Shown: piece by piece, positions 1 through 11,018 of the stretch
Numbering within the stretch: the stretch's first letter is position 1
How the letters are laid out: each line of letters opens with the position of its first letter
NCBI GenBank assembly: GCA_021234155.1
Contig: JAJEKV010000304.1
Location: 124,001 to 188,000 of the forward strand
Direction: 5' to 3'
Source of the DNA: Isoetes taiwanensis
Taxonomy: Eukaryota > Streptophyta > Lycopodiopsida > Isoetales > Isoetaceae
Length of the DNA: 64,000 nucleotides
Made by a program: the position numbers and the translations under genes
The notes under the pieces: model-generated
Databases searched by the model: none
Told to the model about the DNA's origin: nothing
The model's input: the letters and a program-made list of their open reading frames with translations, nothing else

Positions 1-900
1 GGAAATTCGAAAGAAGATGGACGAGGTGGAGAAAGAAAAAGCGGAAATCATACAAAGGTTGGTGACACTAGAGAAGAAGCAAATAGATTTAGATGCGGGC
101 GTAGCTTTGATAGGATAAAACCCCACGCTCTAGAATTCAAGGAGCGGGAGAGGATAAAGCATGACGTTAGATTGATAGGAGTTGCCGAAAAGGCCTAACG
201 AGGGACACGCTTTCGTCACCGTAAATAATGGAGAATGTCTTCCAAGAGCACGTGAATGTGATGGTGAAAGCAAAGGCGGGCGGGGGGCATGGAGAGGAAG
301 GGCGAGGCACATAAATATAACCCCAAGGACATGGCAGCCAAGGAGAGAATTATCCGCGGATTCAAACTCAGAACGGACTCAAGGTACAAGAGGTTTCTAA
401 CAGCCTATGCAGAGATGTGGTCCGCACAAGGAACCGGGCAAAGGTCGAGAATTGAGTTTCAAGGAATACAAGCTGTGGGTAAAGAATGGGAAATCAGATT
501 TTCAAAAGGGGCTTGGAGAAAACGCCCACGTGAAACGCATAACGCAAGGAAACGGACGGACCCACAAGACCAAGAAGGACGGAATCTCATATTGATCTAG
601 CTGGGACAAAGCAACAGATACGATAAAGGAAACAAAGCATCATCTGGATCAAGTGGATCTGAAACCGCCCCAAGATTCTCACACGCATACACAACTAGGT
701 TGGGGAAGTTTTAAAAGAGGCGTGAAAAGACCTAGACCGAAACATAACACCGACAAGGGAAACAGGGGGGGATCAGGGGGCGAGGACGAGGAGACAGGTG
801 AGGAAAGGACACGAAATAGACCACCAGGGGTCCAGGGGGGCGCAGAAAGGACGGAAGAAATAGCTGTCCGGTAATCGAACTGCACGGATACCCTTTGGGA
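1..900 (+). pseudogene. LINE ORF1 remnant (coiled coil, nucleic-acid-binding type)
   Basis: The first ~110 nt read as a charged heptad-like helix (EIRKKMDEVEKEKAEI and onward), typical of LINE ORF1 coiled coils. Around 175-270 follows a segment containing EGHAFVTVNN, which resembles an RRM-like fold, and then basic, glutamine/arginine-rich sequence to about 900. The frame changes several times and stops interrupt it. The 5' end lies outside the window. ORF1 proteins coat LINE RNA as multimers. That function is family knowledge; the domain assignment here is tentative. Confidence 0.5.
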
Positions 901-3900
901 TGACGGAGAACGCCTACACGCAGCAAGGGATCGGGACATCATATGTCTGGTAGAGACATGGGAGCACAGAGAGCTAAGAGGCTACCAGACGAACCAGGAT
1001 ACACACTGTTCACATGTTGGAGAGAAAAGAATTACAAAGCAGGTAGGGGAAGTGCAGGTCTAGCCTGCTACATTAGGAATAGGAGTGTCAGGAAAGCATG
1101 TATTCTAGAAACAGACATTAATAAAAGATATATGCTTATGGATATTGTAATGCTTGATTATAAGAAACTATATTTATCGATAGTGTATTACCCAATCGCA
1201 ATGTGACAAGTTGGAATTAATAAGCATGGGGGAAGTGGTCATGAGGCACAGGGATAAGGGACCGCTGATAATAATAGGAGATATCAATGCAAGAACAGGG
1301 CAAGAACAGACAAAGAAAGTAGGGATAGACAATGAGGATGGACAATGGAAACAGAATAGGGGGGGGACGAATGGCGAGAGGAATACCAGAGAGACAAAGT
1401 AGAGGTAACAAGAAGAGGGGAAACCTTGATAGAGGTATGTACAGCCACGCACTGATTATATGCAATGGACTAAGAAGGTGGCAAGCCTCAGATGTACCAC
1501 AAGTGCAAACGCCAAGACTAAACAAAACAAAGATAGTTGACTATGTGATAGCAAACGAGGAAGCAATGGCAGAAATTGGGAACATGGAGCTAGGAGAATG
1601 GCCGATAGGGGGAAGGGATAGCCACAGACCCATCACGCTCAAAATAAGAGCAATAAGTGGAAAGGCAGAAGAAAGGCAAAGAGAAGTTAAACAGAAGAAA
1701 CTTGTAGTCAAATTCAGAGAAAGCAGAGTGGGAATATTCATAAACACGGTGATAAAGAGAATGAGAGACAAAGAGTGGGGAACAGGACTGAAGGACAGAG
1801 GGAACGATATGAATGACCTCTTGGAAGAGGCAGCAAGGACAGCATTCGGAAGGAAAGAAAGAGGGAAAAGGGCTATGGCGTTTCGGAGATCAGTATGGTT
1901 CGACGAGGCATGCGTAGAACAGAGAAAGAAAGCCAAACAAGCAAGAGGAACTGAGGCATACAAAGACGAGCGGAGCAAATATGTCAAAATACTAAAAAGG
2001 AAGAGAGCTCGAGACCTGAAAGCCCATCAATGGGGACTGGCCGAGGATTTGGAAAAACGGCCTAAGCAATTTTGGAACAATATGAAAAAAGGCTCAAAGA
2101 CAAGGGCGGGGGCATCAACAGAGAAGAAGGGGGAGAAACGGAACCGTAAATAGATTGGACAAAATATCCGAACGCTTATACAAAAAAAATGGGCTGCACC
2201 AACTGGCTCCGGAAGGTCGCCACAAGCCCCTCTTTTCTCCACAGAGGAGGTTACATGGGCACTAAGGTGATGGCAAATAACAAAGCACCGGACTTATATG
2301 GGCTAACAAATGAGATGTTAAAAAGTGTACAAACACGATAGTAGGAATAATTACGTAAATATTCAATGAGGTAATACACTCAGGCCTCCCAGAAAGATGG
2401 CAGTTCAACAAGATAATCCCGCTTCATAAGGGGGGAAGCAGAGAGGAGCCAAGTAACTATAGAACCATCATGGTTAGCTCGATATTTGCGAAATGGTTTG
2501 GGAAAACACTAGACCAAAAACTGAAGAGCTGGGCGGAAACAGTGGAAACTCGAGAGCACAAGGCCAGCCAAGCCCCGACCGAATACTCGACTCACGGACC
2601 ACCTAGTGACCTTAAGAATAATGATAGAACGTGCAAAGGAGAACAACAAGAAAATCATATGCTGCTTTGTGGACTTTAGGAAAGCCTTCGACACAGTACC
2701 CAGAGATAAGCTCATTCTGAGACTGATAGGATTAAGAGCACCAGATGGGTTGGTGGGAGCAATCGCAAGACTATACCAGAAGGTATATGCTAAAATGGGA
2801 GGGGAAGGGGAAGCAATAGATTGCGACACAGGAGTAAAGCAAGGGTGCCCATTATCACCCACGCTTTTTGGGATATACATAGATGCCCTACAGAATTCTT
2901 CGAGGAGAAAGAAGGAGATAAGGAAGCACCAATACTAGGGAGAATGAAGGTCCCAATAATGCTATACGCAGACGACCTAGGTATGATGGCGACCAAAGTC
3001 AAAGGAATGCACAGAATGTTAGAAATTCTAGAAGAGTTCTGTTTGGAGACAGGTTTAACGGTCAACTGACAAAACAAAATAGTGACCTTCGGTACAAAGA
3101 TCTAAGCACAAACCCTTCAAATACAAGGGACAAGAGCTAGAGGAAACCATGTGGTAATGTGTACTTGGGCTATGACACACATGGCGGGGAAGTGGTCAAA
3201 AGGGGCGCATAAATGATTTCGTGCAAATGATGGGCAACTATTATACCATGATGAATTATCGCGACTAACAAGCAGGATCACCAACTGGGAAATCAAAACA
3301 TACCTGTTTAACACATTAGTGGCATCGACGCTAAAATTGCACGGATGTGAAACGGGGGCGGGCCTAACAGAGAAAAATGGGAGAAACAGGAAGGATACCG
3401 AGACAAAGGGTACCGGACAGAATTCCGTGTGAAAGCGTGTACATCATTAGCAACAATCATATATGAAACAGGAGAAAAACCAATGGAGGTGAGAGCATGG
3501 GAAAGAACAATAAGGTACCTAATAAAGGATAACAGTTATGGGAAAGAGGATAAGTTATCATCACTAGCAATGGAGGAATCAGCAAAGCAACACATAGTAA
3601 AAGGCAAGGGATGGTTTAACGATGTGGCGAGATGGACGGCAAACATGGGGTTGCAATTAAATCATATCATACAAGCAAATGGATGGGAAGAAGAATGGAC
3701 GGACAGGGCAATGAGAAGTTGGCTGGCACAGCATACAGGTCCAAAAGTGGAATGGCTATTGGGAGTCTTCAATCCACGGGGGCAGATAGGACACATTACA
3801 TACAAAAGCAACCTGCTATGTAGAAGCAACAGAGGAACGCTAGCTAGATTCAGAATGGGAAGCCACGATCTCCGAATCGAGAAAGATAGGTGGAGAAATA

Positions 3901-4000
3901 TAGACAGAGCAGAGAGAATATGCCGACTATGTGATGAGGTGCAAAATAGAGGACGAGAGGCATATGGTCAAAGAATGTCCTGGCCTACACGCATATAAGG
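900..4000 (+). pseudogene. LINE ORF2: AP endonuclease - reverse transcriptase - CCHC, frameshifted
   Basis: Endonuclease motifs appear in order: IICLVETW (~930), GRGSAGLACYIRN (~1045), IIIGDINARTG (~1270) and GRDSHRPI (~1610). RT motifs follow: FVDFRKAFDTV (~2670), GVKQGCPLSPTLFG (~2830) and YADDLGMMA with the catalytic YADD (~2965). The C-terminus has FRMGSHDLRIE (~3850) and a CRLC motif (~3925). An HMVKEC completes the zinc motif only in a shifted frame. At least five frame changes separate these blocks, for example near 1205, 2150-2470, 2590 and 2935. The protein would nick target DNA and prime reverse transcription from the RNA 3' end, but this copy cannot make it. Confidence 0.85.
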
Positions 4001-4394
4001 TCCAAATTTAACAAGGTCGTGGGACCTCCCACTCCCAAAGACCGATGGACAAAGAAGAGACGCTTACAGATGTAGCGAAAGCTATAAAAGAGATGATAAT
4101 TAGACACCGGGGGGTGCACAAAGAGAAGGGTCCGATAACCGAGAAGCACTACGGTGAGGCTTAATCGTAAAGGCCCCACAAAGGACAGCTCAAAGCTGTT
4201 GATAACGATGCATTGTGTATGGCCAAAAGAAGCCAACTAAAAAGCACGATGCGGGTAATAAAAAGAACAAGTAAAGCCCGCTAGAAGGCTATATAATCAT
4301 GTGCGTCTGTTTGTTGGCAGCACCCTAATTTTTGGGAGCTCGCAGGATGCTACACAAGTCCGGGGGCCTCACGGCCTGAGGGACGTTAATGTAT
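4000..4394 (+). other. LINE 3' UTR
   Basis: Non-coding stretch between the end of ORF2 and the repeat tail. It contains a short GC-rich inverted repeat near 4358-4380 (GGGCCTCACGGCCTGAGG), a possible stem-loop just upstream of the tail. The last bases before the tail (GGACGTTAATGTA) resemble those of the minus-strand element ending at 12637 (GGACGATAAAAAC), so the two may share a 3' end recognised by the same reverse transcriptase. Confidence 0.5.
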
Positions 4395-4418
4395 ATTCTA
4401 TTCTATTCTATTCTATTT
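4395..4418 (+). repeat. TTCTA microsatellite, LINE 3' tail
   Basis: About four and a half copies of ATTCT immediately follow the 3' UTR. Non-L1 LINEs often end in a short tandem repeat instead of poly(A). The same repeat, in the opposite orientation, ends the element at 12637. Confidence 0.75.
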
Positions 4419-4439
4419 AACTGGTCAATAAGACACATT

Positions 4440-7100
4440 AAAGCTTATTATACATGGGCACACCTTACCTAAGGCTAGGACGCATCCACCCATTGAGCCG
4501 GCGTGGAGTAATTTGGAGATGACTTGGTCGTTGCATTGCTCCCATATTTTTGATCCACTTCATTGGTGTAGTTAGCTATCACGTCAGTCTCGCCGTTGTC
4601 ACATTCCTCAGTGCTATGCCGTCTTCTTGTCTTGAGGTACCTTCCGGTGGCTTTGATTGTGCTCGTCAGTTTTGATCCTCCTGTTGCCTCTAGGGAGCTC
4701 GTGGAAGAAGTCGGTTGCTAGCACTTCTCCAGCTTTCAGTTCCTGACCTTTGTCCCTCTATGCATGTCGGTCTCTCTGTCAAGTAAAGCATCATGGCTCT
4801 CCTCCCTGCTGGCTATATTGTCTGGATGATGCATCCTTATATCTGCGCAGCTTGACCCTTGAGTTGAAGAAGTACCTGCCTTAGATATACTCTTGTCGTT
4901 GAATAGCCTGGCTATTATCTTGAACTCTCTTTTTGCCGAAGGTGCTTCAGTTGCTATCCTTGTCGTTAAGGTGTCGAATGCTTCTACCTTGGGCGTTTTA
5001 CGTGCCACATGTCAGAGATATGATCGGCTTCTTTTCTCATTACTGGTAGGAGTACTTGACGAAGCCATCACCTAGTTGTTGAAGGCATATCTCCTCGTCG
5101 CAGTGCCTTTCGTAAGTGCATCTCCATCTAATACACATGTCATAGCGCATCACCCTATATTACCACAAGGTGGAATTATGGTCGTCGAGATGTTGCCTTC
5201 TTAGTTGGCTCGTTGACGTTGGGTGGTTCCTCCTTCTATTGTTGAGGCCACTCGTGTCATAAGTTCGTCAAGTGTTGTTGCTGCCACAAGAGGTAGTGTT
5301 GCGCCCTGACGATGTCCTGGTGCAGCGCTGATGATCTTGACATGACCGGTGTTGTCTCTTATTCTGACATTGGGTGGACGAGTGGTCTTCTACTTGAGGG
5401 CACTTCCCGAAGTGTTTGGAGTCGAAGGTTTGCTTGGGCTCTGGTCGTTTCTCCCTCGTACTTGCTCTTCCATTTTGATCTTGGGCTATAGTTGTGCTTC
5501 CTTGCTTCCTCATTTGGTAGTCGAAGTGAAGGAGCTTCCTGATCTAAGCGCTAAATCCGTAAATCATGACTTTAAACTCATGTTTCTCCACTATATCTGT
5601 GAACGCCCGAGATATACAATAGACATATATGCATTTACATTGGGATTTTAATTCATCCACTTTTCCAAAACAACTACGAAGATCTATTTGAATGTTTATA
5701 CTCCTTTAGGATTTTCCCTCCTCCTATCGTGTTTGATTCTTCGGTTTTGCTGCATCTTCTTCGTTCTGGTTAACTCCGGGATTCCTTGAGGTGCTGCTAC
5801 TATTGTTGAGCTTCATGTCTGATCCGAGCTCGTCACCCCAAGTTGCGAAGAGTGTTCATCGATGTGATCCCTTGAAAAAGATGCTCCTCCTTAATGTGTA
5901 TGTCCGGTCGTGAAGAATGCGGTGATTGCTCAACGCCCCTACATGCGATTGTGTGTGTCGTTGCAAGATTGCCGATGTGCGGTGCCATTGATAGCTTGAG
6001 TAGGGTCACCTGGCTGTTGGCCGGGCATTCTTGAATGTCTTCAAGCTCGAGATCGTGGGTCGGTAGGCGTGCATTGTCATTCCTCCGCAGTTGAATTTCT
6101 CGAAAGTGCGACTCACGTTGCTTGGGCTTTGCTTCATTCTCAAGTGCCTCTCCCGCGGCTCGGAAGTGTGGTCATCTCCATTGCCCCTACCATGGCTCCC
6201 GGGTCGCCTTTGCATGATTTGTACCTGCTGGCTAGGTCGTCTCCTCCGTCCCTTGGGTCCTATCCATTCGAGTCTCGCACTCCTTGGCTGACGTAGTAAA
6301 GTCGTCCTTCCTTTGGTTTCTAGGTGTTTCTGGGTCCGGAATTCTTGTTCGAGCAGAATATTCTCCTCTGCCCCTAATGCTGATATAGGCCTTCAAGTTG
6401 GAGATGCTCCCTGATATGCGTCTCCTCCTCCTCATGGTCTCCTACTTTTTGGAACCGATGAAAGTTCTCCTGCTGGTGCAAGGGAGCTGGAAGCTCGTCC
6501 TGGTCAGCCTTAGGTGCTTTGTGGTTGCCTAGCTTGGTTTCTCCTTTTGTTGACGTTGCATAACATTCGCTTGAGCTGCTAGGTTGCAAGGTCGTGGTGG
6601 TCTTCCCTCCGGTTTCTATACGCTCCTGTGTCGCCATGACTTCTCTCATCGACGGAAGATTATGCCCTCTGGCCTTAGCTCGTGATGCTAACGTGGCATC
6701 GATGTCTAACGTCTTCCTGCACCTGTATTTTGCTGCCTTACTTTCTTCCATTTGAAACTCATGTGCGTCGAGTTGGTGAAGGCGTCGAGATCCTCTTTCT
6801 GATGTGAGCTCGTGGACGTGGTAGCCGAGAGGTTGACATCTAGAAAATCTTGATGCCGTTGGTTACCAAATATTCTTCCCATTTGATGAAGATTGATGAT
6901 AGGCCGGTGGTGTCCTGTTCTACTCGTTTGTCGGTTGAGGTGTTTGCATTGTGCTTCCCTTTCTTGGGTCTGCCTTTTCGGTCTCCTCTCCTTATCTGTC
7001 TGTACATCGGTTGGGACCTCGATGTCTTCAAGAAGTTGCGCCTCTAGCTCTTCTGTGGCTCTGGCCCTGTACTTCGAAAGCAACGCTCGTATATTCTAGA
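4440..7100 (-). other. Decayed repeat DNA with long open minus-strand frames, unidentified
   Basis: No confident gene. On the minus strand several 60-125-codon open frames (for example 7083-6706, 6751-6374, 6435-6232, 6215-6006 and 5513-5268) are hydrophilic, rich in R, K, E, T and Q, and lie in succession. This could be the remnant of a gag-like protein of an LTR element, but no zinc knuckle or catalytic motif is visible. The plus-strand readings are pyrimidine-rich shadows. Confidence 0.25.
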
Positions 7101-7815
7101 GTCTAAGGGTCTACTTGAAGGGCTCTCCTACAACATTTTGGGCTCTATTATAAGCAAGCAAGATGGCTTGAGCAGCATTACTGGAGACATATCTATAATC
7201 TACAAGTCTATGGGCATTAGGACGTGTGGTATGGCATGAATTGAGGTTTGTTTTGCAAAGCCTTCATGATGTTTGAGGCATACTCTAAGGTCCTAGCAAA
7301 GTTGGTTTGGGGGGTCCAATCTCTACACATGGAGTGACTTGGGCAGCTCTAGACTCTAGCTCCTTTCTAGGTATCCTGGCAATAGGGAGTGTTAATGTGG
7401 CGGCTATATAAGTCAAACTCTATTAGAAGGACACAGAATTAGGTCAAGGTTTATGCCTTTGGCATGAACAGAGGTGATGTACAAACAGTTGAACTTGGGT
7501 TGCTATGCTGAGGTCTAGATGACTATAACAACGGGGTGTTCTTGAGCACTTCTATCTAGGAGTAAGGCATCAGCTTCGAGCCGAGAGCAATACTTGCGAG
7601 CTACTAATGGGGTATGCTTCTATTTACAAACAAACCACAGTTTGGAAAAAGAATTCAAGGGTTTGAGCCATTTTGGTCATTTTGAGCTGGGATTTGACAT
7701 TTCTAGCCTAATTTGAGGTCATAAATGGATTCTAGGCTGTCTAATGGTCCTATTGCAACAAATTTTAGGCAATTTGGAGCTTTGTAGCTCAAGTTATGGA
7801 GGTTCAAAGTTTGGA
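7100..7815. other. No gene seen
   Basis: No coding frame, RNA gene or clear repeat boundary was recognised. The last ~80 bases lead into the first of three hairpin repeats. Confidence 0.4.
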
Positions 7816-7886
7816 GGTCTCACACATTGCGCCCAGGTCAAAACTTGGAGTCTTGGTTTTGCTCCTGGCACGACGTGTGAGACATC
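7816..7886. repeat. Hairpin repeat copy 1
   Basis: Starts GGTCTCACACATTGCGCCCA and ends with an imperfect inverted complement (CCTGGCACGACGTGTGAGAC). The arms could fold into a ~20-bp stem enclosing a second inner inverted repeat (AAAAC/GTTTT). Two related copies follow at 8029 and 8533. Confidence 0.75.
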
Positions 7887-8028
7887 TGCCCTATCTTGGT
7901 CAAACTTGTCCAATTTGGGTGATCTAAGGGTCAAATCATGCTAGACTCATCGAGTTAGGCAGAATTGACCCCTTACTTGGTCGATTTGGAGGTGTTTTGG
8001 TCTAGTCTAGGACTAGTTTAGGTATGAA

Positions 8029-8099
8029 GGTCTCACACGATGCGCCCAGGTCAAGACCTAGGGTCGTGGTTTTGCTCCTGGCGCGACGTGTGAGACATC
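8029..8099. repeat. Hairpin repeat copy 2
   Basis: Same module as at 7816, with arms GGTCTCACACGATGCGCCCA and CCTGGCGCGACGTGTGAGAC. Compared with copy 1, the central region differs at several positions, but the arms still pair. Confidence 0.75.
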
Positions 8100-8532
8100 C
8101 TCACTACTTGCTCTAAAAATGTCCAATTTGACTGAAACAAAAGCCATTACTTGCTAATTCAACTTAGTTAATTACATTTATACACATAATCTACTCAAAA
8201 ACTTTGTATTAAACAAAATTTTATCATTTACAAAATTAATAAGGCTCTCCTTTGATATGACCCAAGTCCATATCTTTCTTCATTGAGGTTACCCTTTTTG
8301 AGTGTACCCGTGTGTCGTTGAGTCTTCAAAATGTTGGACCGACTTACGCTTCCGCTTCTTGAACCTTGGTCTCCTGGTCTCGTTCTGCCCTCTCCTCTTC
8401 TTGTATCTCTCGCTCTATCTGTTCGTATGCTTCTTGGGTCTAATATACAAATCTAACTAATTCTTACCTTAAAACTCGATCTAGCATGTTACCTTATTAA
8501 AATTCCTCAAGTATTAAGGTGATTTTGACCTA

Positions 8533-8604
8533 ATGTCTCAAGACGTTGCGCCGTGGCAAAACACGAGTCTTGGTTTTTGCTCTGGCGCCGACGCGGTGAG
8601 ACCT
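8533..8604. repeat. Hairpin repeat copy 3, diverged
   Basis: Third and most diverged copy, with arms GTCTCAAGACGTTGCGCC and GGCGCCGACGCGGTGAGAC. Both the arm sequence and the inner TCTTGGTTTTTGC element are recognisable. It lies just upstream of a long poly(T) run. Confidence 0.65.
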
Positions 8605-8631
8605 TCTTGCCTTAGAAAGATTTGGCTGGTT

Positions 8632-8652
8632 GTTTTTTTTTTTTTTTTTTTT
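8632..8652. repeat. Poly(T) run of ~20 nt
   Basis: An uninterrupted T tract. It could be the poly(A) tail of a minus-strand retrocopy, but no element body could be tied to it. Confidence 0.6.
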
Positions 8653-8819
8653 GTCTTTTTATGTTCCAATTCGCCTAACTGTTACTAGCTTAGCATATAC
8701 TACAAAAATGAGAAAAAAATTTCCCACTTTTCGAGGTTTGAGGATCCTATCAAGTTAGTACTATCGGGAGCATGGCGGTGCTTTGCTCTTGGTCTCCAAG
8801 AACATTGCTCGATACCACA

Positions 8820-9960
8820 TTGTGGACGCCCCTACTCATATACGGTGCCCGCGACAGGTATACAAATAGGAGTTCATCCCCATACCAGCTCCATATCGTC
8901 TGGGGGCCCTCCACGTACACCGCAACCTTGATGAGTTCCGATTGGGAAGAATGAAGGGGTCATTTACCCCCGCCTTCCTCGGGGCCTACCTAGTCTGCGA
9001 AGCGTAAACGCATATGTCGTAAGATACAACATCAACATCACATAACCATCTCGAAGGATGGCTCATCACATATCTGCATAGACAAAGATCAAGACATCAC
9101 ATGGGGAATCCTACCCAAGGCTCGAGACTCAAGGGAATGACCCGGCGGCTTGGGTCCCCGTGAGTTCATTGCGCATGTAATTCATGGCAATGGATTTGGC
9201 TGGCATGAGAACATGGCTTAGGGTAGTCCACTCCATCCGCCCCTCCTGTGCACACTTTGCAGAGTAGGTTGAAGAGTGTTGGGACCTGACTGTAGCCCGC
9301 CAGATGCATAGCCAGAGGGGCTATTCCTGGGTTACATCTCCCCAGTCCCGATGGGGCAGGTAGGGATCACTCCCTCCAGAGATCTACATGCTGACTCACG
9401 GTGACTAGAGGGCCACTGCCCTTATTCGAGTTGAACCCAATGGAGAGTGACGCATCACCCCACGATTGTCGAGCCCATGCCTTACCCACACTCAGTGGCA
9501 AGCCATTAGACCTAGTCCACAGTGATCCCCGGTAGACTTTACACACCAGGGGGATCGTTCAAGAGTCAGAACACGAACTTCCTTATAAGCCAGTCTGGCC
9601 CCTTCACCCACAACCAGGTGTGGTTCTTGTACACAGGCCGAATTTACAGTGTGCTAAAGAGGCTAGCTAGGAGCATCAACTACTAGGCTGTAGGTCTCTA
9701 CCCCCCTTCCCAATACAATGAGTCCACCGAGATCATCCATCCATCCACATTATCACAGAACTAAAGAATAATATCTAATCTACATCATAGAAGTTATGTT
9801 CTTTAGTTAGGGCTCGCTATCTGGGGTTCTATGTGGCTGCTATGGGCAATTCAATAGGCTAAACATGCTAATTCTATGCCTGGAAGGCGGATTAGGCTAT
9901 TGAATTGATGAAATACCTGGTCCTCAGCTTGCTCCTCTTGATCCGAATGCGTCCATGTCG
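8820..9960. repeat. Dispersed repeat copy R1 (probable solo LTR)
   Basis: About 1.1 kb collinear with 15028-16196 and 28137-28750. Shared landmarks are ACTCATATACGGTGC near the start, TTCCTCGGGGCCTACCTAG, GGGGAATCCTACCCAAGGCT, GGTAGTCCACTCCATCCGCC, and GGGTTACATCTCCCCAGT near two thirds. It starts with TGTGGACGCCCC, which resembles the 5' terminus of many plant Ty3-type LTRs. No coding motif lies inside. Size, start sequence and dispersion suggest an LTR left by LTR-LTR recombination. No partner LTR or primer-binding site was found. Confidence 0.6.
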
Positions 9961-11000
9961 CTGTCTTGCTTGGGGATGCGGTCGGAAAGGGAATCTGACG
10001 AGCTAGAGTGCTCAGGCAGATCTTGGGAGTCGAGATTGACTCTTTGGGCGCGCGAAACGGAGCTTGGAATGACTGTGGACGAAAAAGGGAAAGTTAGGGT
10101 TTGGTTGCCTTACATAGGCTATCAGTTAGGGTTAGGGTTTCCATGACCCTTGGTATGCCCACTTAATGGTTAGAGGTCTAAAGTGCGCACATTGATAAAT
10201 GTGTGCACACTTGCAAGTTGTCCCCTAGGGCGCTACTTGCTTGGCTATACATCGACGTACACGTCAATCGGGATGGCGTGTACGCATGACGAGGCAGGAC
10301 TGTATACTGTGCTGGAACGTCACAAATATTATGCAAGGCAAAAAAAATTTGGGGGTATTTCCTATTTCTTTTACCTCCCCTCCCCCCTCCCCCCCTCCAA
10401 AGCTTGTACTATTCTCTTTTTCAACCTAGAGCAGATTTAAATAGATGCCCCATATTATTTCAACTTAAGGGATCTTCATTAAGATCACTCAAACATAGCT
10501 CTGCATCAAGGTAACCGCGAACAATCGAATCTAGAACACGAGCGCCAATGCCAAGAACAACCTAATAAAAAAAATTGCCATAGATCTGTAATCTTCAACA
10601 GATCTTCTAGAAAATGAGCGGCTATAACAAATTGAAGCTTAAAATCTATCTACCAAGTGACTTGACCAATCAGCAGCAAGAAATTTGTTGTAGAACCATG
10701 GCGCCACAATTCCATAAACAATCAGCAAAAAATCAGTTTTTCCAAAGAAGGTCTTGGTGTCTGCTGTTGCTTAGCAATTGAAGATGCGCATCTAGTACCT
10801 CGATATGTATAATGTCATCTTATGCACAGATGTGCTCTAAGAAGTTGTGGAAGCGTGGAATGTAATGCTAATGTCAAATAACAGTTCCTGATCATTATCA
10901 CAAAATCAAGGCATCTTGGAAGTGTCTTGTTTTCATCCTTAATAACCTGTACCTGTACATGTACATAATCTCACCTTAATTATATCCTCGCCCACCTACT
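9961..11000. other. No gene seen; short telomere-like motif and low-complexity tracts
   Basis: This stretch contains GTTAGGGTTAGGGTTT at 10125-10140 (a two-unit plant-telomere-like motif, too short to be an interstitial telomere), a GTGCGCAC/GTGTGCAC inverted repeat near 10172-10210 and C-rich tracts at 10375-10400. No coding frame was recognised. Confidence 0.4.
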
Positions 11001-11018
11001 TATTTCAATTCATAGCTC

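Larger units (their letters stand above)
1..4422 (+). mobile_element. Non-L1 LINE retrotransposon, 5' end outside window, decayed
   Basis: The order of parts is that of a two-ORF non-LTR retrotransposon. A coiled-coil ORF1 is followed by an AP-type endonuclease, a reverse transcriptase, a C-terminal Cys-His motif, a ~400-nt 3' UTR and a short-repeat tail. The tail is a TTCTA microsatellite, not poly(A). The ORF2 C-terminus has a pattern of R-x-GSH-x-L-x-IE followed by a CxxC zinc motif, which recalls CR1/L2/jockey-like clades rather than plant L1. The sense strand is strongly purine-rich. Many frameshifts and stops break both ORFs, so this copy is dead. The clade call is from memory of motifs and needs a tree. 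Confidence 0.85.

Noticed and set aside
679-942. Minus-strand open frame opposite the LINE
   Set aside because: It is the antisense shadow of purine-rich LINE sequence, rich in Ser/Pro/Leu and without motifs.
4440-7100. Endogenous pararetrovirus (caulimovirid) remnant
   Set aside because: No RT, protease, coat zinc-finger or movement-protein motif is visible; the open frames are not enough to name a source.
10125-10140. Interstitial telomere repeat
   Set aside because: Only two to two and a half units; too short to call.
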